Shown: positions 35,395 through 44,152 of the stretch, in pieces
Layout: every line of letters begins with the position of its first letter
Numbering within the stretch: position 1 is the first letter of the stretch
Origin: Agrobacterium rosae
Lineage (GTDB): Bacteria > Pseudomonadota > Alphaproteobacteria > Rhizobiales > Rhizobiaceae
Length of the DNA: 64,000 bases
Assembly: GCF_002915175.1 (NCBI RefSeq)
Contig: NZ_NXEJ01000008.1
Location: 469,096-533,095, forward strand
Reading direction: 5' to 3'
Notes under the pieces: model-generated
What the model was told of the DNA's origin: nothing
The model's database searches: none
What the model saw: the letters and a program-made list of their open reading frames with translations, nothing else
Translations under genes and position numbers: made by a program

Positions 35395-36372
35395 ATGAGA
35401 ACAGAGTTTCTGTCTCCGCCCAAAGCAAACGCGCCCTTGCGATTGCCGACGCTCTCGCGTCTGCCGCCGCTCACGGCCCTGCGTGCTTTCGTCGTAGCGG
35501 CCAGACATGCCAGTTTTTCCCGCGCTGCCGATGAACTACATGTCTCGACCGCAGCCATTGGCCAACAGGTTCGGATTCTTGAAACCCATCTTGGCCAACC
35601 GCTCTTCAGCCGCCAGCGCGGCGAACTGGCACTGACGGATGCGGGTGCCGCACTCTATCCCGGCATGGCGGAAGCCTTCGAGACCATGGTCGGCAGCCTG
35701 TCGGATCTTCTCCGCTCTGGCTCCAGACCCAGGCTCAGCATCCTGGCATGCCCGTCCTTTGCAGCCCGCTGGCTTGGACCGCGACTAGGACGGATCAGCG
35801 ATGCGCTTGGCGATGTGGAACTCTCCATCGAAACACTGGATGAAGGGCCACTCGACCGTCTTCAGCTGGATGATGCGGATTGCGCAATCGTCGCATCTGG
35901 CGAGCGGATCGCGGGCTTCGTCTACGAGCCACTGTTTGACGACGCCGTGTTGGCCGTGTGCGCGCCGGAATTTGCAGCGCGTCATCGGTTGACTGGTCAT
36001 CCGGAACGGCTTCGCGATCTCTCGGGCGAAATTTTGCGCGGCAGTGGCAGCGATGGTGCCTTCGAATGGGCCAACTGGCTTCGCTCCTGCGGTATCCATA
36101 TTAGACTGGCAAAACTCGGACCGCGCTTTTCCCATCAGCCGGTGCTGATCGAGGCAGCGCTTGCCGGTCACGGCATTGCCCTCGTGCGTCAATCGCTGGT
36201 GTCGGAAGAGTTGAAGAACGGCAGGCTCGTCTCGCCCATCGGCTCACCGCAGCCCACCGCCTGCCGCTATCATCTTCTCGCCAGCCAGGAGAGGCGGCGG
36301 CAGCCGGAAATCGTATCGCTCATCGCATTGCTGCGTGATGATGTGCCTTCCTTGAACGCTGCCGCCGCCTGA
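35395..36372 (+). CDS. LysR-family transcriptional regulator (GcvA-like)
   Basis: 325 residues. N-terminal winged helix-turn-helix (PPLTALRAFVVAARHASFSRAADELHVSTAAIGQQV and the wing LFSRQRGELALTDAG, about residues 20-85) followed by an effector domain whose FAARWLGPRLGRI and GHGIALVRQSLV blocks are GcvA-type. Last gene of the importer operon, 19 bp after the DszC-like gene and convergent with the DszA-like gene at 36386. The only DNA-binding regulator in the window, so a candidate controller of the neighbouring sulfur genes. Confidence 0.92.
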   Translation: MRTEFLSPPKANAPLRLPTLSRLPPLTALRAFVVAARHASFSRAADELHVSTAAIGQQVRILETHLGQPLFSRQRGELALTDAGAALYPGMAEAFETMVGSLSDLLRSGSRPRLSILACPSFAARWLGPRLGRISDALGDVELSIETLDEGPLDRLQLDDADCAIVASGERIAGFVYEPLFDDAVLAVCAPEFAARHRLTGHPERLRDLSGEILRGSGSDGAFEWANWLRSCGIHIRLAKLGPRFSHQPVLIEAALAGHGIALVRQSLVSEELKNGRLVSPIGSPQPTACRYHLLASQERRRQPEIVSLIALLRDDVPSLNAAAA

Positions 36373-36392
36373 CATCATTGCAAAGTCAGGCG
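36366..36392. terminator. Hairpin spanning both stop codons of two convergent genes
   Basis: 8-bp arms CGCCTGAC and GTCAGGCG with an 11-nt loop. The arms contain the LysR stop (36370-36372) and the stop of the opposite gene (36386-36388), so the 13-bp gap is entirely loop. Confidence 0.5.
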
Positions 36393-37738
36393 CTTTCGCG
36401 CGCAGCGGCTGGCACGGCATAAATATTGTCCGGCCTCGGCAAGCCATAATGATCGCGCAACGTATCGCCTTTGTAATCCAGCCGAAACAGGCCGCGCTTT
36501 TGAAGAAGCGGCACCACTTCATCAATGAAAATATCGAACCCGCCCGTCAGCCATGGCGGCATGATATTGAACCCATCCGCAGCACCCTCCCGGAACCATG
36601 TCTCGATCCAGTCCGCCACCTGCTCTGGCGTGCCGGCGATCACCTTATGGCCACGCCCGCCCGCAAGCCTGTGCAATAGCTGCCGGATTGTCGGGTTTTC
36701 GCGATCGATCACATCAAGTACGAGCTGATGACGGCTGCTGTCAGCTTGCGCGCGCGTCGCTTCAACGGCTTCACGCGGCAAGGGTTTGTCGAGATCCGCC
36801 GAACCAAGATCGATACCGGTGATGCGGTTCAGTTGCGCCAGAGAAAAGGCTGGCTGGACGAGGTCGTTGAATTCGGCCTCCAGCTTGCGCGCCTCCGTTT
36901 CCGTCGAGGCGATGAAGGGGCTGATACCGGGCAGGATTTTGACATGGGTGGGATTGCGCCCCGCTGCGGCCACGCGCTTCTTGATGTCGGAATAGAAGCT
37001 TTTCGCGCTTTCGAGCGTCTGGTGCGCTGTAAAAATCGCTTCGGCGTAGCGCGCCGCAAAATCCCGTCCATCCTCGGAAGACCCAGCCTGCACATAGACC
37101 GGACGACCCTGCGGAGAGCGCGGCAGGTTGAGAGCGCCACGAACCTGATAAAACTCACCCTTGTGATTGGCTGGATGGATGCGGTCCGTATCCGCAAACA
37201 GACCACTCTCCTTGTCTGCGACGATGGCGTCGTCTTCCCAGCTGTCCCATAGCTTTGTAACGACATCCACAAACTCGGTCGCCTGGCGATAGCGATCGGC
37301 ATGGGGCGGATGCTTTTCGAGGTTGAAGTTCGCAGCGGCCGCATCTGCCGATGTCGTCACGATGTTCCAGCCGACGCGGCCGCCACTGATATGATCAACG
37401 GAGGCAAACAGCCTCGCCAGATTATAGGGCTCGTAATAGGTGGTGGATGCTGTGGCGATGAAGCCGATTTTTTCCGTGACCGCCGCAAGCGCGGCAAGCA
37501 TGGTGATCGGCTCCAGCCGATGCCGAGCGGCATAACGGATGTTGCTATCCAGAACCGGTGCATCCGCAAAGAAAATCGCGTCCAGCTTGGCCGCTTCCGC
37601 ACGCTTTGCTATATCTTGGTAGAGCTTGATATCGGTCACGCGAAGTGGCTCCGACTGCGGATGACGCCATGCCGCCTCGTGGTGGCCGCCGGGATAGATG
37701 AATGCGTTGAGAACGAGTTTCTCCGACGTTCTGCTCAT
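36386..37738 (-). CDS. DszA-like flavin monooxygenase (NtaA/SnaA/DszA family)
   Basis: 450 residues from the ATG at 37738 (GGA upstream; the ATG at 37759 has no ribosome site). NAFIYPGGHHEAAWRHP, RHRLEPITMLAALAAVTEKIGF, YYEPYNLARLFASVDHISGGRVGWNIVTTS, GALNLPRSPQGRPVYVQAGSS and VVPLLQKRGLFRLDYKGDTLRDHYGL line up well with dibenzothiophene-sulfone monooxygenase DszA. DszA opens a sulfone ring, leaving a sulfinate, the substrate type of DszB. Last gene of a unit with DUF3088 and a family 5 binding protein; a 10-bp hairpin precedes it. Confidence 0.9.
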   Translation of the reverse strand: MSRTSEKLVLNAFIYPGGHHEAAWRHPQSEPLRVTDIKLYQDIAKRAEAAKLDAIFFADAPVLDSNIRYAARHRLEPITMLAALAAVTEKIGFIATASTTYYEPYNLARLFASVDHISGGRVGWNIVTTSADAAAANFNLEKHPPHADRYRQATEFVDVVTKLWDSWEDDAIVADKESGLFADTDRIHPANHKGEFYQVRGALNLPRSPQGRPVYVQAGSSEDGRDFAARYAEAIFTAHQTLESAKSFYSDIKKRVAAAGRNPTHVKILPGISPFIASTETEARKLEAEFNDLVQPAFSLAQLNRITGIDLGSADLDKPLPREAVEATRAQADSSRHQLVLDVIDRENPTIRQLLHRLAGGRGHKVIAGTPEQVADWIETWFREGAADGFNIMPPWLTGGFDIFIDEVVPLLQKRGLFRLDYKGDTLRDHYGLPRPDNIYAVPAAARESA

Positions 37739-37772
37739 TGTCTTTCCGATCCTGTTCATATGTCGAAAGATG

Positions 37773-37797
37773 ATTGGCGCACCGTTAGTGCGCCAAT
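37773..37797 (-). other. Perfect intercistronic hairpin before the DszA-like gene
   Basis: 10-bp arms ATTGGCGCAC and GTGCGCCAAT with a 5-nt loop, between the binding-protein stop (37802) and the monooxygenase start. Few U residues follow, so a partial terminator or stability element. Confidence 0.6.
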
Positions 37798-37801
37798 TGC
37801 G

Positions 37802-39397
37802 TCAGGCCTCTTTTGCCAGCCATGCCTGTGCCAGGTTGCCGCTCAGGCCTTCTGCGCCCACTGCATAATCCTTAACCCTGACGCTGCCGACGACCGGCTG
37901 AATGGGCGAGACGAGATTGATGACCGGCAAGTCTCTGGCGACGATGACCTGGAATGCCTTGAACAACTCGGCGCGTTTTTCGATGTCGGGCTCCACCGCC
38001 GCCGCCTCCAGCAAGCGGTCGACCTCCGGGTTTTCGTAGTGGCTGGCGTTCGAGAAAGGCAGGCCGATCTTGAAGTTCTTGCTCCAGTACACCCGCTGCA
38101 CACCGGCTGTCGGATCGAACGTATTGGAAAGCGATTCCACCGAGAGGTCCCAGGCGCGGTCGGTATAAACCACCTTCACATAGGTCCCGAAATCGAACTT
38201 CTGAATATCTGCCTCGATGCCGATCTTGATCAGTGCTTGCGCGATGAAGTCGGAATAGGTCTGCGGATTGAACGGGTTGGTGGTGACCCTGAGCTTGAAA
38301 CGCTTGCCATCTCCCTTGCGCGGAAAACCGGCCTCATCCAGCAGCTTTTCGGAAAGCGCGGTATCGAACTTGGCAAAGCCGATATCCGGATTGTGGAATT
38401 TCGGCAGGCCGGGGCTGATGGGCGTGGGAGACGGCACCGCATAACCGTAAAGAACGATGTCGATGAGAGCGGGAACGTTGATGGCGTGCGCAATGGCCTG
38501 TCGCACTTTCAGGTTCTTGAGATACTCGTTCTCAAGATTGATGACGAGCTGGTTTTGCTGCCCCGCATAGGCATAGATGCGATCATCCACCTGCAGCGAC
38601 GGCACGGCTTTCAATCGCTCAAGATCAGATAGTGCCACAGGGTTTGGGCCGATATCTCCCTCTCCGGTTTCAAGCGCTGCCGCCCTTGCACCCGCATCGT
38701 TGATCAGCCGGATGATGACCCGGTCCAGATGCGGGCGCGGTTGGTCCCAGTAATCGGCGTTCTTTTCCAACAGAATGTGACTGCCGGGTGTCCACTCTTT
38801 CAGAACGAACGGTCCGCTGCCGATGATCTGGTTCGGTTTCGGGTTTTCGGTCGGCTTGAAGGTTTCGAAGATATGCTTGGGTACGATTGGCGATTCTGAC
38901 GATGCCAGCGCCGTAATCAGCCCCGGTGAAGGTTTGGCGAGCTTGAGTTTCGCGACAAGCGGGTCCGACGTATCGACACTCTCGACCTGCGAGAAGGTCG
39001 CGCGCCCACGAGGATGCGCCTCTTTAAGACGGAGAACCGAGAAGGCGACATCCTGTGATGTTACTGGCTTGCCATCATGGAATTTTGCATTCGGCTGTAG
39101 ATGGAAGACATATTCCAGCCCATCGGCGGAAACAAACCACTCTCTGGCGAGGCTTGGCTTGGGTGTCAGGTCATAATCATAAGTCAGCAATCCGTCGTAG
39201 ATTTTAGAGCCGACGAATTGCGGACCACCAGCGCTGGTGTTGATCGCGACGAGCTGGGTCGGCTCCGGGAAATATACGATCTTCAACGTGCCGCCGGAGA
39301 CCGGTTCTTCGGCGGCCGCGAATGAACCGCCGGGAAGGGCAACGAAAGCGCCCGCAGCAAGCGCGATTTTATGAAACTGGCGTCTGGAAAAACTCAT
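37802..39397 (-). CDS. Family 5 ABC binding protein, Tat-exported, orphan
   Basis: 531 residues with a twin-arginine start (SRRQFHKIALAAGAFVAL). DGLLTYDYDLTPKPSLAREW, GPFVLKEWTPGSHILLEKNADYWD, and VYTDRAWDLSVESLSNTFDP followed by QRVYWSKNFKIGLPFSNASHYENP. The latter half is nearly the same as the protein at 47507. There is no permease or ATPase gene in its unit, so it probably hands ligand to the dppBCDF-like core at 29080-32984. Confidence 0.88.
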   Translation of the reverse strand: MSFSRRQFHKIALAAGAFVALPGGSFAAAEEPVSGGTLKIVYFPEPTQLVAINTSAGGPQFVGSKIYDGLLTYDYDLTPKPSLAREWFVSADGLEYVFHLQPNAKFHDGKPVTSQDVAFSVLRLKEAHPRGRATFSQVESVDTSDPLVAKLKLAKPSPGLITALASSESPIVPKHIFETFKPTENPKPNQIIGSGPFVLKEWTPGSHILLEKNADYWDQPRPHLDRVIIRLINDAGARAAALETGEGDIGPNPVALSDLERLKAVPSLQVDDRIYAYAGQQNQLVINLENEYLKNLKVRQAIAHAINVPALIDIVLYGYAVPSPTPISPGLPKFHNPDIGFAKFDTALSEKLLDEAGFPRKGDGKRFKLRVTTNPFNPQTYSDFIAQALIKIGIEADIQKFDFGTYVKVVYTDRAWDLSVESLSNTFDPTAGVQRVYWSKNFKIGLPFSNASHYENPEVDRLLEAAAVEPDIEKRAELFKAFQVIVARDLPVINLVSPIQPVVGSVRVKDYAVGAEGLSGNLAQAWLAKEA

Positions 39398-39430
39398 CTA
39401 TGTCTCCTGCGTAAAGCGAATGGATCGATA

Positions 39431-39775
39431 TCAATGAAGCTGCGGAAAGCCGTGACGTTCGGCCAGCAGCGAAAGGATGCGTTTCGTGTCCTGAATGAAG
39501 CGCTTGTCGCCGTGGACTGTGGCGTCTTCGGGCGCGTCCTCCGCAAAAATCAGAAGCGGCAGCGACTGGTTCTGCTCTCCAACCCGCGCAATCACCGCCT
39601 CGCGCGGACGGGTGAAGCCGACGCGGTGAATATCGAGCCGTTTGGCGAGATCTGGAAAAGCTCCAAGCAGCCCTTCGATCTGGTTGCAATGAGGGCAGAC
39701 GAACGTCACCCCCGGATGTTTCGGGTCTTCAAAACCGGGGGCGATGAGAAAAAGCGTGTCCTTGGCCATGGGCAT
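39431..39775 (-). CDS. DUF3088 thioredoxin-like protein
   Basis: 114 residues with FVCPHCNQIEGLL carrying a CPHC redox-type motif (Cys27, Cys30) on a thioredoxin-like framework; matches the DUF3088 family as I recall it. First gene of the unit DUF3088, family 5 binding protein, DszA-like monooxygenase. Its function is not known. A disulfide reductase or glutaredoxin-like helper is plausible: the Bacillus ytm operon has a glutaredoxin-like gene (ytnI) that is missing from the salvage operon here. The start could also be the ATG at 39769. Confidence 0.75.
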   Translation of the reverse strand: MPMAKDTLFLIAPGFEDPKHPGVTFVCPHCNQIEGLLGAFPDLAKRLDIHRVGFTRPREAVIARVGEQNQSLPLLIFAEDAPEDATVHGDKRFIQDTKRILSLLAERHGFPQLH

Positions 39776-40011
39776 CCATCATTGACAGTTAGGGTGAACC
39801 GACACTGACGCGGGAGATATGGTGGGTCCAGAAACGTATTTTTGCCGCCATGCGAAGAATAAATTTGCCGAAAAACAACGATGAAATAGCGTTCTTTGGA
39901 AGATTACTCTCCAGGCATTTCCTTTTTCCGGATGGTCCAAAAGGACAATGGCATTCGCCGATTGCGCTCTGAAGCAGACGTTAGGGAAATGGCCGACAAG
40001 AGCGACACGCA

Positions 40012-40038
40012 ATAAAAAACCCGACGCAAGCGCCGGGT
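40012..40038 (-). terminator. Rho-independent terminator
   Basis: On the minus strand a 9-bp stem with one G-U (ACCCGGCGC / GCGTCGGGT) and then a run of six U (TTTTTTATT), 24 bp beyond the stop of the binding-protein gene. The clearest intrinsic terminator in the window; it ends the operon 46103 to 40062. Confidence 0.88.
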
Positions 40039-40061
40039 CCAGGTAGCAGAAGAGGCAGGGA

Positions 40062-41657
40062 TTAGCTTTGCGGTTGCTTCCACGCAGTCGCGAGGTCGCT
40101 GTAGGCAACATCGATAGTCGTCACCAGAGATTGCAGATTGACGTTTCGCAAAATGACTGTCGGCAGCGCAACGATGGAGAAATTCGGCAATTCGTCACCG
40201 GTGATCTTTTGAATGTCCTTGAACTGCGCGGCACGCTTTGTCTCATCGCTTTCCACGGCAGCAGCCCGGAAAAGGTCATCCACCTTCGGATTGTTGTAAT
40301 GCGCTGCGTTGACATAGGGTGCCGGGTTCTTGATGCCATCGGACCAGTACAGCCGCTGTACGCCGGCTGTCGGGTCGAACAGGCGGCTGATGCCGTTTAC
40401 CGTCAGATCGAAACCGCGCTCGGTATAGACACGCTTGATGAAGGTCGCGAGATCACCGTCAAGCGTTTCCACCTTGATACCGAGCTTCCCGAATGAGGAG
40501 CGCAGATATTCAGAGGTTTTGCGGAAAACGTCCGACGGCAGGAAGGCGAGCCGCAGCGAAAACCGTGTCCCATCCGCGCCTTTCGGATAACCCGCCTTGT
40601 CGAGCAACGCGTTGGCCTTGGCAAGATCGAATGGATGGTTGAACGGTGCCTCGTCATTATATGCGGTGAAGATCGCCGGAATATTCGATCCCGCGGGTTT
40701 CGCGGTGCCATAGAAAATCGCATCGTTTATGAAATTGCGATCGATGGCGTGCGCCAACGCGTGACGGACCTCCTTCTTGGCGAGGATGGGATTTTCGAGA
40801 TTGAACTCGAAGACGGCTGCATTGTTCAGATAGGCATCCGTATAGACATCGACAGCCAGTTTCGGATCCTGCCGCAAGCGTTCCAGATCGCCGAAGGATA
40901 CATCGGTCGCGTAGTCGGCTTCACCTGTCTCCACAGCAATCGTCGCAGATGCCGAATCGGCAACAAAGCGTGCGATGAAACCATCCAGATGCGGCAGGCC
41001 AGCCTGCCAGTAGTTCGGGTTGCGTTTGAGTTTCACATAGCTGCCGCGCTTCCACTCTTCAAAGATGAATGGCCCGGTGCCGATTGGCGCGTTTCCATTC
41101 GGGCTTTCGCTAAAATTGTTGGAGGGATAGGCATGTGCTGGCAAGATCGGCGTTTCACCGCCGACGAGCGCCCGCAATAGATAGGGTGCGGGTTTGGAAA
41201 GAACCACGATGGCGGTCAGCGGATCGGGCGTTTCGACGTCGGCGATGTTGGCAAAGGTGATGCGCCCGCGTGGCCCTACTTTCTTGAAGGCCAGCAGCGA
41301 AAACTTCACATCCGCAGACGTTAAATCTTTGCCGTCGTGCCAATTTACACCTTGGCGTAGCTTGAAGGTGTAGCGCAGACCATCACTAGACACATCCCAG
41401 CTTTCGGCCAGAACGGGATGCGGCTTGAACTCGCTGTCGAACCGCACCAGCCCTTCAAGGATCTTCGTGGAAATGGCGCGCGTGCGCGTATTGCTATCCG
41501 ACAATGGCACGAGGGTCGTGGGCTCGCCCAACCCGGCAAAGGTTACGATGCCGCCCTTGCTGGGTGTCTGTGTAGCGGCAAATGACAGCGATGGCAAAAG
41601 TGTGGCCCCACCGAGCGCAGCGCCCAAAAGCAATGTCTTACGCCTGGTCAAATCCAT
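40062..41657 (-). CDS. Family 5 ABC binding protein, Tat-exported, orphan
   Basis: 531 residues with the Tat signal LTRRKTLLLGAALGG. VRFDSEFKPHPVLAESWDVSSDGLRY, GTGPFIFEEWKRGSYVKLKRNPNYW and GFDLTVNGISRLFDPTAGVQRLYWSDGI mark it as the most diverged of the four paralogues. Last gene of the operon DszB-like, NmrA-like, SfnG-like, M20 amidohydrolase, binding protein; strong terminator follows. Again no permease beside it. Confidence 0.88.
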   Translation of the reverse strand: MDLTRRKTLLLGAALGGATLLPSLSFAATQTPSKGGIVTFAGLGEPTTLVPLSDSNTRTRAISTKILEGLVRFDSEFKPHPVLAESWDVSSDGLRYTFKLRQGVNWHDGKDLTSADVKFSLLAFKKVGPRGRITFANIADVETPDPLTAIVVLSKPAPYLLRALVGGETPILPAHAYPSNNFSESPNGNAPIGTGPFIFEEWKRGSYVKLKRNPNYWQAGLPHLDGFIARFVADSASATIAVETGEADYATDVSFGDLERLRQDPKLAVDVYTDAYLNNAAVFEFNLENPILAKKEVRHALAHAIDRNFINDAIFYGTAKPAGSNIPAIFTAYNDEAPFNHPFDLAKANALLDKAGYPKGADGTRFSLRLAFLPSDVFRKTSEYLRSSFGKLGIKVETLDGDLATFIKRVYTERGFDLTVNGISRLFDPTAGVQRLYWSDGIKNPAPYVNAAHYNNPKVDDLFRAAAVESDETKRAAQFKDIQKITGDELPNFSIVALPTVILRNVNLQSLVTTIDVAYSDLATAWKQPQS

Positions 41658-41699
41658 GATTGTTTCCTTTTCGTTTTGGTTATGAAATGGGGTGCGGCA

Positions 41700-42899
41700 T
41701 CAGGCCGGTTTCAAACGGCTTTCCACCAGGCGCGCAAACAGCGTCGCGCCCACCGGAAGGATTGCGTCATCGACGATGAAGCCGGGATTGTGGGCTGGTA
41801 CGGTGCCGGAATGGCCGAGCGTGAAAAATGCGCCGGGCGCGTGTTTCAACAGATCGGCGAAGTCCTCGCTGCCCATGAAGCGGCTGGGTTCCGTGGACAC
41901 GCGAGCCTCGCCCAAGACCTGACGCGCAACGTCGGCGACGATGTCAACGGATGTGTTGTCATTGGTCAGAACCGAGAAGATATCGCGAATATCCACCTCT
42001 GCCGAAAGACCATGGGCCTGTGCGATATGCTCCGAAATCGTGCGGATGCGTGATCGGATGGTTTCGCGCACCGTATCGGAAAACGCCCGTACCGTCCCGG
42101 CAATCAAAGCGGTTTCGGGTATGACATTATAGGCGGACCCGGCTTCAATACGCGTGATAGACAGGACAGCCGGTTCTGTGGGTGACACATTGCGGCTGAC
42201 AATCGTCTGCAAGGCGGTAATGAGTTCACCGATTGCGGGCACAGGGTCATGCGCCACATCCGGGTGGGCCGCATGCGCGCCTTTGCCTTTAAATCGAATA
42301 TCGAAGAAATCCGCCCCTGCCAGGATCGTTCCCGGCGATACCTTGAGATGATTGGTCGCGGCGTGTGACGAATTGTGCAGCCCGTAAAGCTCATCCACCG
42401 GAAAGTCCCTGAACAGGCCGTCCGCGATCATTGCGCGCGCCCCTCCCAACCCTTCCTCAGCAGGTTGGAAAATGAAAACCACCGAGCCTGCGAAATCCAG
42501 CGTTTCGGCAAGATAACGTGCCGTTCCCAACAGAATCGTGGTGTGGACATCGTGCCCGCAACCATGGAACTTGCCGGGATAAACCGAAGCGTAGGGCAAA
42601 CCGGTTTCCTCCGGCATCGGCAGAGCATCCATGTCTGCACGCAGACCGATGACACGGTTGCCCGCATGTTTGCCACGAAGCACGCCGATGACGCCGGTCT
42701 TGCCGTATCCGCGATGAACCTCGATACCCCACGACGCAAGCTTTTCCGCGACGATGCCGGACGTTCGCACCTCCTCAAAGCCGATTTCCGGGTGTTGGTG
42801 AAGGTCGTGCCGGATATCCACCAGTTCCGGTACATAGGTTCCGATCAGATCGATAATCTGAGGTGCGGGTGTCTTCACGGGATCGACGGCAATATTCAC
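41700..42899 (-). CDS. M20-family amidohydrolase
   Basis: 399 residues with a GTG start at 42899 (GAGG 7 nt upstream). Metal site HGCGHDVH (112-119) and Glu pair EE (148-149) intact; dimerisation-domain signature FKGKGAHAAHP follows. Paralogue of the deacetylase at 16387 but clearly distinct. Being co-transcribed with a DszB-like protein and an SfnG-like monooxygenase suggests removal of an N-acyl group from a sulfur-containing intermediate or prodrug-like substrate. No acetyltransferase partner is in this operon. Confidence 0.88.
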   Translation of the reverse strand: MNIAVDPVKTPAPQIIDLIGTYVPELVDIRHDLHQHPEIGFEEVRTSGIVAEKLASWGIEVHRGYGKTGVIGVLRGKHAGNRVIGLRADMDALPMPEETGLPYASVYPGKFHGCGHDVHTTILLGTARYLAETLDFAGSVVFIFQPAEEGLGGARAMIADGLFRDFPVDELYGLHNSSHAATNHLKVSPGTILAGADFFDIRFKGKGAHAAHPDVAHDPVPAIGELITALQTIVSRNVSPTEPAVLSITRIEAGSAYNVIPETALIAGTVRAFSDTVRETIRSRIRTISEHIAQAHGLSAEVDIRDIFSVLTNDNTSVDIVADVARQVLGEARVSTEPSRFMGSEDFADLLKHAPGAFFTLGHSGTVPAHNPGFIVDDAILPVGATLFARLVESRLKPA

Positions 42900-42979
42900 G
42901 GCAGTTCCTCATTGCGGTTGGAAAGAAATCGCGCCGCCAAGGTCATGGCGATGCAGGGCAGAAAGAGCGGTAAGAAGCA

Positions 42980-44152
42980 TCAAAGCCTCAACCCAGCCTC
43001 CTTCATCAGCGGCAGAATACGGTCGCCGAAATATTCCAGGTCTTCTCGGAAATCGTAGAAGTTGAGTTGAACACCATCGATGCCGACATTTTTCAGCGCG
43101 ATGAGCTGCTCGACCACCTGTTCCGGCGAACCGATGATCTCGATGTTGCCGCCAAGATTGCGCCCTTGCTTGTGGCGCGGGTCGCCGCGTCCGCGCCAGG
43201 CATGGGCATCGCTCTCATAATTGGTGGTCGCGAAAGCGCGCGTGCCGCCCGGCTGCGGCTTGCCGGCCTCTATGGCATCCGCATAGGCGATTGCCTCGGC
43301 CTCCGTATCGCGGCTGACGATGATGGGATTGATGATCGTCTTGACTTTCCGGCCATAGGCCTTTGCCCGATTTTTGATGGTCGCGACGTGGTCGGGAAGC
43401 GTTTCCAATGCGCTATCGATATGCGCGCCGCCGGGCGAGGTGACGAACACCAGATCGGAATGGCGTGCCGCAAAGTCGATACCAGCCGGGGAGCCGGTGG
43501 CCGTCACCAGGTTCGGGCGGCCAAAGGCAGGTTTCGGCGTGATCCAGCCATTGCTGATTGCCCATGGATTGAGCTTTCCCTCATGGGAGAAATTCTCGGT
43601 TTCGCCCCACAGCCGGTGCAGCACGTCGAAAAGCTCACTTGCCATGTCATAGCGCTTGTCGTGCTCGATGCGCTGCCAACCGAACATTTCGTGCTCAATG
43701 GCACGGTGACCGGTGACGATGTTGATGCCCCACCGCCCCTTCGCGATGTGATCGAGCGTTGCGCCATATTTGGCCAGATGCAGCGGATGGAGGGGACCGT
43801 AGAGCACATGAATGGTCGAAATCAGAAGGATACTTTTCGTCACTGCTGCCATCGCGCCCAAGGCAACGAAGCTGTCGAGCGAGGAATCCCCGTCATAACC
43901 GCCTTTCGGCAGCCATTGCGTGCGGCTGAAGGCAAGCTCGAAACCCAGTTCCTCCGCCCGTTTTACCAGTTCGACATTATAGTCGAAGGTCCAGCTGTTG
44001 CTGGTTGGCAGGCTTGAGAAATTGATGTCCTGAAGGTTGAGGAACAGTCCCAGCATCAAGGGCTGCCGTGCAGCGCGGCTGAGCGGGCTTTCCGCGAAGT
44101 CGATCGGCCCTTTCAGTTCCAGGTCTCCGGTGATCGGCGCAGTCAGTGCCAT
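42980..44152 (-). CDS. SfnG/SsuD-like LLM flavin monooxygenase
   Basis: 390 residues; AAGGGAG upstream of the ATG. GLFLNLQDINFSSLPTSNSWTFDYNVELVKRAEELGFE, STIHVLYGPLHPLHLAKYGATLDHIAKGRWGINIVTGH, EHDKRYDMASELFDVL and the end VGIDGVQLNFYDFREDLEYFGDRILPLMKEAG resemble dimethylsulfone monooxygenase SfnG and other sulfone/sulfonate enzymes. Those enzymes convert sulfones to sulfinates with FMNH2, which would feed the DszB-like desulfinase three genes upstream in the same operon. Overlaps the NmrA-like gene by 10 bases. Confidence 0.87.
   Translation of the reverse strand: MALTAPITGDLELKGPIDFAESPLSRAARQPLMLGLFLNLQDINFSSLPTSNSWTFDYNVELVKRAEELGFELAFSRTQWLPKGGYDGDSSLDSFVALGAMAAVTKSILLISTIHVLYGPLHPLHLAKYGATLDHIAKGRWGINIVTGHRAIEHEMFGWQRIEHDKRYDMASELFDVLHRLWGETENFSHEGKLNPWAISNGWITPKPAFGRPNLVTATGSPAGIDFAARHSDLVFVTSPGGAHIDSALETLPDHVATIKNRAKAYGRKVKTIINPIIVSRDTEAEAIAYADAIEAGKPQPGGTRAFATTNYESDAHAWRGRGDPRHKQGRNLGGNIEIIGSPEQVVEQLIALKNVGIDGVQLNFYDFREDLEYFGDRILPLMKEAGLRL

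Noticed and set aside
34377..35558. Long open frame (393 codons) on the minus strand
   Set aside because: Antisense to the DszC-like gene and the LysR start, with no recognisable domain or ribosome site.
37301..38632. Long plus-strand open frame (443 codons)
   Set aside because: Antisense to the binding-protein and DszA-like genes; no supporting features.
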